Positions 54,191 through 63,345 of a stretch of DNA of 64,000 nucleotides are shown piece by piece. The DNA lies in assembly GCF_025962655.1 (NCBI RefSeq), contig NZ_JAGFPE010000001.1, positions 1,364,001 through 1,428,000 of the forward strand, in the 5' to 3' direction. This DNA is from Candidatus Symbiopectobacterium sp. NZEC151. GTDB lineage: Bacteria > Pseudomonadota > Gammaproteobacteria > Enterobacterales > Enterobacteriaceae. The notes beneath the pieces are model-generated. The model searched no databases and was not told the origin of the DNA. It saw nothing but the letters and a program-made list of their open reading frames with translations. The stretch's first letter is position 1. Every line of letters starts with the position of its first letter. The translations under genes were made by a program, and so were the position numbers.

Positions 54191-54868
54191 TGTAGGAAGA
54201 ACATTGTGTGCAGCTAATAAAGTTTCCAAATCATTTGCAGTTTTAATATCCTGCTCATCCTCACCATTGAACAATCCCTCTTTGCTCAAAAACAGGGTTC
54301 CAATTGATTCTCCTGATTTATTTACATCTATTGCTCTATCGCCTAGGTCAAAAGCGCCTTCCCCGTACGCATGACCAATATACATAAGCCAGCCAATAGG
54401 GAGCCTGTCAGGGAAGACATATCTCTTTTTGAGTGCATAATCCTCGGTTTCAAGGGTGATGATTTTAGGTTCAAAACGGCTTATCATTTCGGTCAGCAGA
54501 TTCATCACCTTTCTTACATCAATGTCATCTTCTTTTGCCAATACTAAGCTGAAACAGAAATTATCGATACTGCTACCTAAATAATTTTGCACAATCAATT
54601 GTGTGCCATTTTCAGACCACATAGTTTTTGAAACCAGGGGATGACTGGTTAAATCTTTCTTTAGAAAGTATACAGCTTTATCAGTTAGTTTTTCATCTCT
54701 GATGATAAGCTTCTCCATGGCTTTTTTTTTGCTTTTAGCTGTCAAAAACCAATCAACACGTTGCCCTCGGTAAATATTATCCAAGCTTGAAATTTGTTGA
54801 AAAATACCCAGTATGGCCCCAATCTCAGCACCAATAACCTTCATATAGATATTAAATTCAATTCGCAT
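54173..54868 (-). CDS. Imm52-like T6SS immunity protein, copy A
   Basis: A 231-residue protein, paralogue of 52662-53408: VFPDRLPIGWLMYIGHAYGE, GTLFLSKEGLFNGEDEQDIK and LETLLAAHNVLPTYDEIF correspond, while the N-terminal 100 residues are only distantly alike. It follows the C-terminal remnant of a Tox-REase-5 toxin by 11 bp. With its toxin broken it would be an orphan immunity gene. Confidence 0.7.
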   Translation of the reverse strand: MRIEFNIYMKVIGAEIGAILGIFQQISSLDNIYRGQRVDWFLTAKSKKKAMEKLIIRDEKLTDKAVYFLKKDLTSHPLVSKTMWSENGTQLIVQNYLGSSIDNFCFSLVLAKEDDIDVRKVMNLLTEMISRFEPKIITLETEDYALKKRYVFPDRLPIGWLMYIGHAYGEGAFDLGDRAIDVNKSGESIGTLFLSKEGLFNGEDEQDIKTANDLETLLAAHNVLPTYDEIF

Positions 54869-54879
54869 TATTTAACGCC

Positions 54880-55083
54880 TTAAGGTGTATGGCATGTTTT
54901 AATACTTTTAAAGTTGATTAATCGGTTTGAAAAATACTCAAAACTCATCGGTTGCATAAAATGCCAATGGCACTGAGGCATTTTACCACAAAGGTCGATT
55001 GCGTTTTGCTGCCTATTTACCTGAGAAAGTATAGCGTCAGCTAGCGTCCGAGTAGTGCATAAGCACCACAAACCATCAGCCAA
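54880..55083 (-). pseudogene. C-terminal fragment of a Tox-REase-5 toxin
   Basis: Within a 67-residue frame, the part from TLADAILSQVNRQQNAIDLC and then CHWHFMQPMSFEYFSNRLIN is the Q-rich helix and final strand of a Tox-REase-5 toxin, ending SIKTCHTP. It is just the part missing from the toxin gene at 53418-53792. The N-terminal half with the metal site is gone; DNA upstream to 55269 shows only a short unrelated frame (SLANIRHDSVMIGGGRVTIG, then stop). Confidence 0.65.
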
Positions 55084-55269
55084 TAGTCACACGTCCACCG
55101 CCGATCATGACACTATCATGGCGGATATTGGCGAGTGACTTACGCCCGGTATCAAAAGATATTCGTCAATTATCGTGCGCAGTGTTTGTTCACAGCGGCC
55201 ATTCCTTGCTTTGATAAATGATGGAGTATCACTTGTCCTGTTTCATGTGAAATTATTACCCTGTAATCA

Positions 55270-55539
55270 CTACTTACGGTTGTAATTCCCCGCACATGAG
55301 GATGACACGCTACAGCCACAGGCCAGTTTCCCTGGCTCAAATATCATGGGGCGTCCATTCTGAACCGCTGCACCATCACCGCCTGAAACCAGCGGAAACG
55401 TTCCTTTGTGGGTAGGACATACTGCGTTATCGCCAAGCAGACACTGCGGAACGCCATTAACAGGAAAGCCACTGGCTTCAATCATTTTTCCTCCACCTGA
55501 ATGGGCATCCCCCAGGCGAATGGCACCACGTCCTGACAT
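55270..55539 (-). CDS. PAAR-domain T6SS spike-tip protein, copy A
   Basis: An 89-residue PAAR protein: SGRGAIRLGDAHSGGGKMIE, then GDNAVCPTHKGTFPLVSGGD, with Cys/His zinc ligands in the same layout as other PAAR tips and an extra Cys-rich tail (LACGCSVSSSC). It is a different branch from the 52391/53902 pair. Lies between the effector genes from vgrG and the toxin/immunity array. Confidence 0.9.
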   Translation of the reverse strand: MSGRGAIRLGDAHSGGGKMIEASGFPVNGVPQCLLGDNAVCPTHKGTFPLVSGGDGAAVQNGRPMIFEPGKLACGCSVSSSCAGNYNRK

Positions 55540-55573
55540 AGACTTTCTCCTTCGTTACACCGCACCGTCAATT

Positions 55574-55843
55574 TTATCTACCATCGCAACCGAGTTTCTT
55601 GCGCATCTGGTATCTCATGATAGCGGCTACCTGTTCTGACTGATCGTTATAAGCCCTGTCCACATTCTCACACCCTTTCGGCTGTGGTGGTGGCGTATCG
55701 CTTTTGAGCGTTCCCCATGCCACATAGAGAGAGAAAACGACTATCACGGGTAGCACCAACCACAAAAATATTCTGGTCTTACAGCGGTAAAGTTCGTCCC
55801 ATATACTCTCTTTATTGACACAGCGCCTGAAATAGGCTGACAC
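55574..55843 (-). CDS. Small single-TM protein in the T6SS island
   Basis: An 89-residue frame with one membrane helix (IFLWLVLPVIVVFSLYVAW, about residues 24-43) and a charged C-terminus (QVAAIMRYQMRKKLGCDGR). It starts from GTG at 55843, overlapping the preceding gene by 32 bp; a shorter start is possible but no in-frame ATG precedes the helix. Not recognised. A membrane immunity or accessory role is a guess from position. Confidence 0.5.
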   Translation of the reverse strand: MSAYFRRCVNKESIWDELYRCKTRIFLWLVLPVIVVFSLYVAWGTLKSDTPPPQPKGCENVDRAYNDQSEQVAAIMRYQMRKKLGCDGR

Positions 55844-56345
55844 CTGCGCCTGCCCATAGCGCTGTGCCGCCCGTTGCCAATGCTTTGTGGAACTCTACAG
55901 TGTCATTGACACCACCTTCTCCTGGACGTCGGTAGAGGAAGAGGTATCGACCTTTCATCAGTTGTTCGAGCTTCGCCAAATCCTGCGCGAACCCATCCAT
56001 TCCCATCGAATGATGAGATAGCACAATCACCCTGTCGCCAAAGTGCACTTTCACCGTATCGTCGTCGTAATCAAATTCGGCGGTGAAGGTATCTCCCAGT
56101 TTGTCTTCCAGCCACTCGACAATACTGAACGTGCCTTCTTTATAATCCAGAAAGTAACCATAGATTGTGATCAAGGCATCCACGTAGTTGTCTACGGATG
56201 ATGTCGCCGGATAGTCATCGAACTCGCTGTATTGCTGGAGCAACGCCTCTCGCACAGCCTGTGCCTGCTCGTCACCGGAAGCAGCGAACACAGCAGAAAG
56301 TTGTTCCCACGTTGGAATTTGCATGGTAGCGGCTCGCTCTCTCAT
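55812..56345 (-). CDS. Unknown T6SS-island protein 1 (candidate immunity)
   Basis: A 177-residue protein with an acidic middle (WLEDKLGDTFTAEFDYDDDT) and a C-terminal FHKALATGGTALWAGAGVSL segment. No known motif. Its ATG at 56345 overlaps the stop of the next gene upstream (ATGA), so they are coupled; another ATG lies at 56324. The acidity would suit binding to a basic nuclease surface, as in many immunity proteins. That is inference. Confidence 0.6.
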   Translation of the reverse strand: MRERAATMQIPTWEQLSAVFAASGDEQAQAVREALLQQYSEFDDYPATSSVDNYVDALITIYGYFLDYKEGTFSIVEWLEDKLGDTFTAEFDYDDDTVKVHFGDRVIVLSHHSMGMDGFAQDLAKLEQLMKGRYLFLYRRPGEGGVNDTVEFHKALATGGTALWAGAGVSLFQALCQ

Positions 56346-57247
56346 AGGCCTGAAGGCAGCACCTGCGGATCACGCTGACGTACCACTTCAAGAAAGCGGT
56401 CAAGCAGCTCATCGCGCTCTGTCACTTCTCCTGGCAGACAGGTAATCGCGGCATAGGGTGTTTGCATCAGTGGATGGTCGATGTGAGCTGGGTTCGTCAA
56501 CCCCACGATTTCACGCAGACGCAATATAGCCAAGATCTCTGTGGGGTGGACTGCGAGGAAAACAGAGTTGAACTCAAATTGTTTAGCTTGCTGGTTGGCT
56601 TCTCTCTCGGTCACGGCGATGCGCTCGACATGCGTATTACAGGCACCGAGCAGCACAGGTAAGAACTTTTCAGGATCGGGTTCGCGCCAGTGAGCGACCA
56701 ACTGGCCCCAGGCGGGGTCGCGTGGTAAGGCGTGTTTGTCCAGATCCAGCGGTTTGCCTAACCAGTCGCCGATAATAGTCAGGCCGAAGGCAGCATAGCG
56801 CAGCGTGGAACTGATCGGAGGCTTGCGCCCATCATGAACACCATAACCGCCGTTGAGACTATCGAAAATTGCTTCGTGGAATGGTTCAAGGAGCTTATGG
56901 TTGCCTGTAGCTATAGCTCCAAACATGAAGTGAGTAAGGGTGTCGAGGCTATAAATGAATAAGCGATCATTTGTCCTCATGTCGTTAAGGTCTATCAATT
57001 GAGAGTATATAAACCTTCTGAACGCATGTGCCATATGAACATTGGCTTTGCTTATATTGTCATCAGTTAATAGTAGGCTTTGCTTAACTTTCACCATACT
57101 ATGCTTGAATAAGTCAACAGTAGCGAGAGCAAGGTGCCCTTGTCCACTCACATAAACTTCAACCCGATCACGAGGCAGAAAACCATCAGAAGCCCACTTT
57201 CTAACTTGTGGCAAAATACTACCGAGTCTACTTTTATCCTTTTTCAT
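56342..57247 (-). CDS. Unknown T6SS-island protein 2
   Basis: A 301-residue soluble protein of mixed charge with predicted helices (VHMAHAFRRFIYSQLIDLND, LLEPFHEAIFDSLNGGYGVH). Contains TLTHFMFGAIATGNHK and STLRYAAFGLTIIGDWLGK. No family recognised. The ATG at 57247 follows GAGG within the end of the 57256-59160 effector gene; the frame could reach 57262. Immediately downstream of an effector, it is a candidate immunity protein or chaperone. Confidence 0.6.
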   Translation of the reverse strand: MKKDKSRLGSILPQVRKWASDGFLPRDRVEVYVSGQGHLALATVDLFKHSMVKVKQSLLLTDDNISKANVHMAHAFRRFIYSQLIDLNDMRTNDRLFIYSLDTLTHFMFGAIATGNHKLLEPFHEAIFDSLNGGYGVHDGRKPPISSTLRYAAFGLTIIGDWLGKPLDLDKHALPRDPAWGQLVAHWREPDPEKFLPVLLGACNTHVERIAVTEREANQQAKQFEFNSVFLAVHPTEILAILRLREIVGLTNPAHIDHPLMQTPYAAITCLPGEVTERDELLDRFLEVVRQRDPQVLPSGL

Positions 57248-57255
57248 CTCGTCCT

Positions 57256-59160
57256 CTACCATGTGTTAATCTGAATTCCAGAGCCATTTCCGACAGTTTT
57301 GCTTAGTGCTCCTTGCGAATCAAAAAATACTTGGGCATGCAGAAACTTGATTTTTCCTAATGCAACAGCGTCCTCAATAGCATTAAGTTTATCTTGGACG
57401 TTGGGATCAACCTCCAACATTTTTGCTTTACTCCATCCTCCAGAATCTAAGCCAATCTTAGCTTGGAGGTCTGAGAGTTTGCCTGCCCCTGTTCCCTGTG
57501 TCTTATTAAATCCCGGTGTCTTAGTCAAACCCAATGTCGCTTTGGTTTCAATCACCAGCAACGTATCTTCCTTGAAGGTTAGCGTCTGGGTCGGTGCAGG
57601 CGTACTCTTTGCCCCATCCATGCTGTGGCGCATGGTGTTGGAAGTAGGAACTCGCACGGTCAGCGACGGCGGCGGTGGCACCCAGACCAGCATATCCAGG
57701 CCGTGGCCGCTCTTGTTCGTCAGCCCGAAACGACTGGGCACTCCGGCTTTATTACTGTAGCCGAGGATGCGTTCAGCGTTGAAGCCCATTTTTTCCACCA
57801 TGGCAGCGGCAAAGGCCTCTTCACCCGCATCACCGACCACTTTACAGATACGGCCTATTACTTTCAGGCTCCCACCGCGCTGGATAATCAACGACGTCAG
57901 ATTGCTGCGCAGTGTATTGCTCATCACACAATAATTCGCCTTACCCGTGGCCGTGGTCAGGGCAACCTGGCTGCGATTGGTATCTAATGATGGCCTGTTT
58001 CGCCATTCGATGTCGCCGGTTTCGTCATGGCGCCCTGCCGGTCTGCGACCACGCAGTTCAATCGCCAGCGGCTCACCGCTGGTATGCCCCCCTAGTCGGC
58101 GGCGCTCTTCTTCGCTGATGGCATCGGTGTCGAAACGGGCGCTGACGGGGACATCCCTCCGTATCTTGCGCAGCACCCAGCGTGTTGCGCCCAGTGCCGC
58201 TGGGGAAAGCATCGCCAGGTTGATGAACATAAAAACCTGACGGCCACGCTCTTTGCCGTCTTTCGGATCGAACGCCTTGCCCAGACTTTCAAAAAGGGCT
58301 TCGCCGTGGTCAATTCCTTCGCCAGTGATCAGTGTCGTGCTGCCGTTGGCAATGGCGTTGGCGGCAAGTGCCGCGTCAATAGCCGCAAAGGTATACCGTA
58401 TCCCTTTGTAGAGGCCGAAAAGCCCTCTACCTACACCCACGACAGGAATAATCGACAGGACGCCAAGTCCTATCTGTGCGACGGCTAATACGCGCATCCA
58501 GAGTTGGTTCAACGTTTTAGCCTGCTGATAGTGTTGAGCCAACGCCTGTGCGGCCTGCGCTGGGTCAAACAGGCCGGAAATCGTCCACTCAAACTGCGTC
58601 AGAGCAAGGCGTTGTCCATCCGCGCCCACCAGTGAGTCTTCTCGATAACGGGCAGACGTAAATGTCCAGAAGTAGATACGGCTCCCCAGAAAGACACAGT
58701 TTGTCTGGTTACAAGAGATCGTGGGGCGCTCGGTTATGTCTCCCCGGGTCACTTCCATTAGAAAGGCGGGCGTAACGTGGGTTTCCGTTTCCATGTCGTC
58801 TTCCAGACAATGGAATTCAATCCCCTGTGCCGACTGAAACGCATGGAGCTCGGCGAGATAAGCATCACCATGCCGCTCTCCCAGTTGGTAAAGAACCCGT
58901 GACAGAAAGGTATTACGGAAGTTTTCGACACGATCGGTGATCCAGGGATTTTGCATGAACCAGTCAGGTGTGGCCGAATCATCATAAGAGGGGATACCCA
59001 GCCATTGATCCGCGTCCCGTGGCCCGTCGCTGCCATTGATCGAGAACGGTACGCCGAGTCCGGCACAATCGGTGCAAATCGATGCCGGGCTGGGTACATT
59101 GCCATCCATTGCATCCTGAGAAAGTTGTTCAAAACTGGCACTGAGGGCGTTAGTCGCCAT
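57256..59160 (-). CDS. Putative T6SS effector with PD-(D/E)XK-like nuclease C-terminus
   Basis: A 634-residue protein, no signal peptide. Residues 1-190 are a soluble region (DCAGLGVPFSINGSDGPRDA, VFLGSRIYFWTFTSARYRED). Residues about 220-330 hold hydrophobic segments (VAQIGLGVLSIIPVVGVGRG; FMFINLAMLSPAALGATRWV). The C-terminal part has GDAGEEAFAAAMVEKMGFNA, then GHGLDMLVWV and LLVIETKATLG, in the order E...D...ExK of PD-(D/E)XK nucleases. It follows vgrG, DUF4123 and an unknown gene and overlaps its neighbour. The likely role is a DNA- or RNA-cutting toxin delivered on VgrG. I cannot place the N-terminal domain. Confidence 0.7.
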   Translation of the reverse strand: MATNALSASFEQLSQDAMDGNVPSPASICTDCAGLGVPFSINGSDGPRDADQWLGIPSYDDSATPDWFMQNPWITDRVENFRNTFLSRVLYQLGERHGDAYLAELHAFQSAQGIEFHCLEDDMETETHVTPAFLMEVTRGDITERPTISCNQTNCVFLGSRIYFWTFTSARYREDSLVGADGQRLALTQFEWTISGLFDPAQAAQALAQHYQQAKTLNQLWMRVLAVAQIGLGVLSIIPVVGVGRGLFGLYKGIRYTFAAIDAALAANAIANGSTTLITGEGIDHGEALFESLGKAFDPKDGKERGRQVFMFINLAMLSPAALGATRWVLRKIRRDVPVSARFDTDAISEEERRRLGGHTSGEPLAIELRGRRPAGRHDETGDIEWRNRPSLDTNRSQVALTTATGKANYCVMSNTLRSNLTSLIIQRGGSLKVIGRICKVVGDAGEEAFAAAMVEKMGFNAERILGYSNKAGVPSRFGLTNKSGHGLDMLVWVPPPPSLTVRVPTSNTMRHSMDGAKSTPAPTQTLTFKEDTLLVIETKATLGLTKTPGFNKTQGTGAGKLSDLQAKIGLDSGGWSKAKMLEVDPNVQDKLNAIEDAVALGKIKFLHAQVFFDSQGALSKTVGNGSGIQINTW

Positions 59161-60001
59161 TGGATGCCTCCTCCGTGAGAGTATGCTGATGCCGTTGCAG
59201 AAATTGCAGCAGGAGATGTTGGAGCTGGTGTGGAGCCGCTATCTTCCTGTACAGCACGTCATGCAATTCGGTGAATAAGGGGTTGCGGTAAAAGAAACGG
59301 CCAAAGCTCAAGGCCAGTAATACATGGTGGCCCAAATAAAGTAGCTGGTGCGATTGCAGGTGGTGCAAATCATCACTAGGAAGGGGTATCCGTCCGCCCA
59401 TATGACGAATGCCAACCTGCTCATAGACTGAATACTTCCGGCGCTTGACGGGAGGCAACGCCAGTTGGTGCAGCGCATCCGCCTCATAGGTTTCAAACAG
59501 TATCTGTACATGCTGAGACTCATTGATGCCGTACAGCAGTGCGGATTGCTCAAAGGCTCGCCAGATGTTTTGTGCCTGTAATGCGCCAGGATTGATTGAC
59601 AACAGCGTGATAAAAATCTGATGCGCTTGCGGCATAACACGTTCAATCTGTTGCCTCAGTGTAATGGCGGTGTTAACAACCAGATTCAGCCGGGTCGGTT
59701 CAGGGAGCCCCGGCGCCGTCAAAATCGGATTGAGGGTGGCTTGATGGATATCATTCTGCCATCCCAGACCCAGCAGCAGGCTCAGGGTAATGTGTGTGTT
59801 GTATTGACGCCCATCGCTATATCCCGCCGTTATTGCTTCTTTACCGGCGGCGTCAACAAAAGCAGGCATGTATTGCGGTGTGCTGGGCAGACGGGGTAAC
59901 AGCGGAGCCAGTGTATCGCACAAGTACCGTGACAACCGGATATCCGACTGCTTTCTGGCAACACGCGCCATGCTGTCGAGATCGATAGCATTCAGCATCA
60001 T
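59150..60001 (-). CDS. Unknown T6SS accessory protein (co-adaptor candidate)
   Basis: A 283-residue mainly helical protein (AITLRQQIERVMPQAHQIFI, HLQSHQLLYLGHHVLLALSF). Not recognised. It starts inside the DUF4123 gene's stop codon (TGATG) after GGAGG and ends 11 bp into the effector gene, so it is made together with both. Genes in this position act as effector chaperones or co-adaptors in other vgrG islands. Confidence 0.6.
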   Translation of the reverse strand: MMLNAIDLDSMARVARKQSDIRLSRYLCDTLAPLLPRLPSTPQYMPAFVDAAGKEAITAGYSDGRQYNTHITLSLLLGLGWQNDIHQATLNPILTAPGLPEPTRLNLVVNTAITLRQQIERVMPQAHQIFITLLSINPGALQAQNIWRAFEQSALLYGINESQHVQILFETYEADALHQLALPPVKRRKYSVYEQVGIRHMGGRIPLPSDDLHHLQSHQLLYLGHHVLLALSFGRFFYRNPLFTELHDVLYRKIAAPHQLQHLLLQFLQRHQHTLTEEASNGD

Positions 60002-60579
60002 CAGGCCTCCTGATCAACGGGAAGATCGAGCCAGACCAGACAACCATCGCACTCGGCTTCTTCATGGCGCTGTTGCTCAAACAGGGGTTGTACGCGCCGT
60101 GACAGTGATGCCTGTGGGTCGTGGAAATACATCTCTTCAATCTCACCATCGGCGAAAAAACGTGATACAGCGGAAGACGTATGCGCAATGGAAGCAATAT
60201 AAAGTTGCAGGGCTGACGGGGTGCCCAGACGCAAAATAAACCGCCGTGTTCCCTCCACAAACTTACTGAAATGCCTCAGATGTCGCCGCACCTGATCCGG
60301 TGACATGCGGGCAAATAGCACAATCATGGGCATCGTCTCAAACGCCTTGCCCAGCCACAGATCAAAGTCGCTGTCAGGCTCTGGCACACAAAGCCACGGT
60401 GTATATGGCTCAAGCCCTGCCTGTGCATCCAGATGCCATAACGGATAATGGACCACCTCGTGAAACTCCAGCCGTGCCAGCAGATTTCGCTCGGCACGGG
60501 TTTCCGTCAGTACATAGAGGTGGGTACGACTATTGCGAGTCGGTAGCCCGGCTTTCTCCAGTTGTTGATAGAGGCTCAT
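60001..60579 (-). CDS. DUF4123 effector adaptor/chaperone (TEC-like)
   Basis: A 192-residue protein with the DUF4123 pattern: [20 protein letters not shown], then [40 protein letters not shown] and [23 protein letters not shown]4123 proteins load specific effectors onto VgrG. Its ATG overlaps the vgrG stop (ATGA) and its end overlaps the next gene. It probably loads the 634-residue effector. Confidence 0.82.
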   Translation of the reverse strand: MSLYQQLEKAGLPTRNSRTHLYVLTETRAERNLLARLEFHEVVHYPLWHLDAQAGLEPYTPWLCVPEPDSDFDLWLGKAFETMPMIVLFARMSPDQVRRHLRHFSKFVEGTRRFILRLGTPSALQLYIASIAHTSSAVSRFFADGEIEEMYFHDPQASLSRRVQPLFEQQRHEEAECDGCLVWLDLPVDQEA

Positions 60580-62606
60580 TCTTTGCCCTCTTTAAGGGGG
60601 CACTCTTCAACCAGTGGTGTTCCTTGATTGATCGCCGCTTCAATGGCCTGTATCTGGTCGCCAGAGGGAGACGTAATGCTGACATTCCCTTTTAGTTGAA
60701 TATTCGGCGCATTCAGCGTAATACCGCTGCCATCAAGCAGGATTTTGCCTGCCGGGCCGCGAATTAAAATACGATCTGTGCCTTGCAGGATATATTCGGT
60801 CGTCAGTAGTCGCTGACCACTTTTGGCCTCAATGGACTGTATGCCTTCAATGACTACTTTTTCATGCTCGCCAATCGTGACGAGATGGCTGGCAGTAATA
60901 TCTTCCTTCAGCGTATTACCGATATTGCGTACCTCGTTACGATCAATGGTGACGAAGACGTCCTGGCGGATATGCTCTTTGCGGTCGCGGCCAACCGTAT
61001 TGGCTTCATCCTGACCAATATTGGTTGTGCGATCGCGCGCTACGGCAATTTTCTGATCGTTGCCGATAGCGTGCGTCTCATCATGATTGACCTGAATATT
61101 CTGGTCTTTTTGTGCATGGATAAAAATTTCTTCGTTGTCTGCGGCATCTTCAAAACGCAGTTCGTTGAAACCATCACCCTGGTGTGTTGCGGTGCGCAAT
61201 ACGGTGCGCGTTTTGTTGGCAGGCAGCGGATACGGCGACGGATTGGTAGCATGGAAAGTGCGACCAGTAACAATCGGCTGGTCCGGGTCACCCTCCAGGA
61301 AACTGACAATCACCTCATGACCAATACGGGGAATGGCGATCAGGCCGTACTGGCCGCCTGCCCAGCCCTGACTGACACGCACCCAGCACGAACTCTGGTC
61401 ATCGCTGGATCCGTAGCGATCCCACGGAAATTGCAACTTCACCCTGCCATGTTCGTCGCAGTAGATTTCTTCCCCCGCCGGACCCACCACGGTGGCAATC
61501 TGCGGACCATCCACCATCGGTTTGTACGGCAGGTCAGCGCGCCAGGTAGTACTGGCTTTGACCACCTCAAAGCAGTTGCTATAGGTGGTCGGTTCGCCGC
61601 CGCCTTCCTCTTCCAGCGCCTGTGGCTGTTGGCCGCTGTGGGTAATCGCCACCAGTTGCCAGGGGATGTTCAGTGCCGTATTGGGGTGTTCCGTGAGCGT
61701 AAAGCTGCTGCCGGGCATCAACATCGCGGCGTTGGATTCCCCGGAGCCGGTCATCGCACCCGCTCTTAGCGCATCCAGCCGGTAACCGGTAAACGCCTTG
61801 CCGCTCGGGTCCTGTTTAAAACGCCCCGGGTAGTCAAAGTGCTGGTAACTTTCACGCTGGTGCGCCAGTTCAGCGCTTAGCTTGCTGTGCAGCAGACCGT
61901 AGGCTGGCGTTTTGAAGCTGTAATCCTTGAGGGCGACTTCTGCGGTGCTGACCGCCTCGGCATAGCGGAAACGGCGCACATACTCGCCTTCACTCAGCCC
62001 CTGCGCAGCAAGGTTGAAGAACAGCCCGGGGCCCTGGCCGAGCGCCCCGGCATCATCAGCAAACACCACGCGGTGGCTACCCGCGTCAAACTCGTGGAAG
62101 AAGTACAGACCTTCCTCAGCCGCCAACCGGGTGATAAACGCCAAATCGCTTTCCCGGTACTGCACACAGTATTCACGCACCGCATGGTCGTTACGCAGCG
62201 CAAAGGCGTAATCGGTAATGCCAGACTCTTCCAGCAAGGTACCGATAATCATCTCCGGTTTTTGTGCCTGAAAGATGCGGGCGTTGGTACGCAGACCCAG
62301 CCGCCACAGCGCCGGACGCACTTCCGCCTGATAGCGGGTGCGCCGGAAGCCGGTATCGCCTTGCGCGAAGGCACTGACAATCCCGCTGACTCTGCGTTTC
62401 AGTTCACCGTCGTACCACACCAGCAGCTCACACGGTTGGTCCAGCACCGCGCCAAAATCGATACCCGGCTGGGCGCTGGCCAGATTCAGCGACAGGGCGA
62501 ACGGCTGACTCAGCGCCTCGTTCAACTGAAAATCCACCACGGCAAAGGTGCTTTCCGGCAATGCGCCGACCTTTACCGTGAACTGTAATCCTGTACTGTT
62601 TGCCAC
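60576..62606 (-). CDS. vgrG: VgrG, T6SS spike protein
   Basis: A 676-residue VgrG. Residues 1-370 form the gp27-like base ([56 protein letters not shown]). The gp5 OB-fold is at about 370-490 ([40 protein letters not shown]). The beta-helical needle follows with repeats of the type N-I-G-x-D/R-x-x ([20 protein letters not shown]). It ends ECPLKEGKE, with no extra effector domain. A GTG start at 62606 follows GGAGGG and gives the usual MANSTGLQF; the frame extends to 62633. Confidence 0.93.
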   Translation of the reverse strand: MANSTGLQFTVKVGALPESTFAVVDFQLNEALSQPFALSLNLASAQPGIDFGAVLDQPCELLVWYDGELKRRVSGIVSAFAQGDTGFRRTRYQAEVRPALWRLGLRTNARIFQAQKPEMIIGTLLEESGITDYAFALRNDHAVREYCVQYRESDLAFITRLAAEEGLYFFHEFDAGSHRVVFADDAGALGQGPGLFFNLAAQGLSEGEYVRRFRYAEAVSTAEVALKDYSFKTPAYGLLHSKLSAELAHQRESYQHFDYPGRFKQDPSGKAFTGYRLDALRAGAMTGSGESNAAMLMPGSSFTLTEHPNTALNIPWQLVAITHSGQQPQALEEEGGGEPTTYSNCFEVVKASTTWRADLPYKPMVDGPQIATVVGPAGEEIYCDEHGRVKLQFPWDRYGSSDDQSSCWVRVSQGWAGGQYGLIAIPRIGHEVIVSFLEGDPDQPIVTGRTFHATNPSPYPLPANKTRTVLRTATHQGDGFNELRFEDAADNEEIFIHAQKDQNIQVNHDETHAIGNDQKIAVARDRTTNIGQDEANTVGRDRKEHIRQDVFVTIDRNEVRNIGNTLKEDITASHLVTIGEHEKVVIEGIQSIEAKSGQRLLTTEYILQGTDRILIRGPAGKILLDGSGITLNAPNIQLKGNVSITSPSGDQIQAIEAAINQGTPLVEECPLKEGKE

Positions 62607-62699
62607 ACGCCCTCCAGATACCATCATCCACACTCAGGCATGGCGCAGGCCATGACTCAGGGTAGAAAACCCGGATGCAACGCCCGGGTTTGAGGGATA

Positions 62700-63218
62700 T
62701 CAGGCTTCGACCGGTGCGCGCCAGTCGTCAGAACCGGAGGTTCCAGCCACTGTGTGTTCCCAGTCGATTTTGCGGTAGGCCAGCGACACTTCGATCAACT
62801 GGGTGTAGTCCAGTTTTGCCGGGTCCTGGCAGTGTGGCATCTGGCAGTTGATGTCCACGATGGTGGCGTCGGTGAGCACGGTGGAGAAGAAGTGCTCCTG
62901 CTTGCCTTCCACCGAGGTGCGATACCACTTCAGGGTCACGGTCGGCAGCATTTCACCGGAGGCCAGCGAGTTGTACATCAGCGGTACGGCTTTGTTCAGC
63001 GCGACGGTGAATTTGAACGGCTTGTGGACGCGTTGACCAGAAGGCTGACCTGATTGCGGGTCAGTCGGTACGGTAACCACGTGTTTGAATTCCTGTACCA
63101 GCATTTCATCTTCGTGGCCCTGCACGTAGATGTTGCCGACGGAGTCCGAGGTGAAAGCCCCTGCGGTGATATTGCCCTGAGTTTTACCTTCAATGCTGAT
63201 ATAGCATGGAGTTGGCAT
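62700..63218 (-). CDS. hcp: Hcp, T6SS tube protein
   Basis: A 172-residue Hcp. N-terminus PTPCYISIEGKTQGNITAGA, then VQEFKHVVTVPTDPQSGQPS and HKPFKFTVALNKAVPLMYNS, TVTLKWYRTSVEGKQEHFFS and IEVSLAYRKIDWEHTVAGTS: all Hcp signatures. Hexamers stack to form the secreted inner tube. The ATG at 63218 follows AAGGAG at 8 bases; the frame opens at 63272. It heads the vgrG operon, 93 bp before vgrG. A sigma-54 promoter lies upstream. No sheath genes in the window. Confidence 0.95.
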   Translation of the reverse strand: MPTPCYISIEGKTQGNITAGAFTSDSVGNIYVQGHEDEMLVQEFKHVVTVPTDPQSGQPSGQRVHKPFKFTVALNKAVPLMYNSLASGEMLPTVTLKWYRTSVEGKQEHFFSTVLTDATIVDINCQMPHCQDPAKLDYTQLIEVSLAYRKIDWEHTVAGTSGSDDWRAPVEA

Positions 63219-63267
63219 TGTGTTGCTCCTTGTTGTTGAACGGGTTGAGTCATTGCACCGTTTGCAC

Positions 63268-63283
63268 AGCAATTCGCATGCCA
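63268..63283 (-). promoter_or_regulatory. Sigma-54 promoter of hcp
   Basis: On the minus strand TGGCATG-CGAA-TTGCT matches the -24/-12 consensus TGGCACG-N4-TTGCW at all but one defined position. It lies about 50 bp before the hcp start, which would give a short leader with the AAGGAG. Sigma-54 control of hcp operons is known in several T6SS bacteria. Confidence 0.75.
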
Positions 63284-63345
63284 GATTTTATCTTATTGTT
63301 TTTAATCAGTAATTAATTTAGCACTCTCTTCCTTACGTCGAGCCT

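Noticed and set aside
57299..58240. Plus-strand ORFs opposite the T6SS effector
   Set aside because: Antisense to a coupled operon gene, low complexity and no start signals.
60864..62588. Long plus-strand ORFs (301 and 233 residues) opposite vgrG
   Set aside because: The minus strand encodes a full VgrG with all domains; the opposite frames have no motif or ribosome site.
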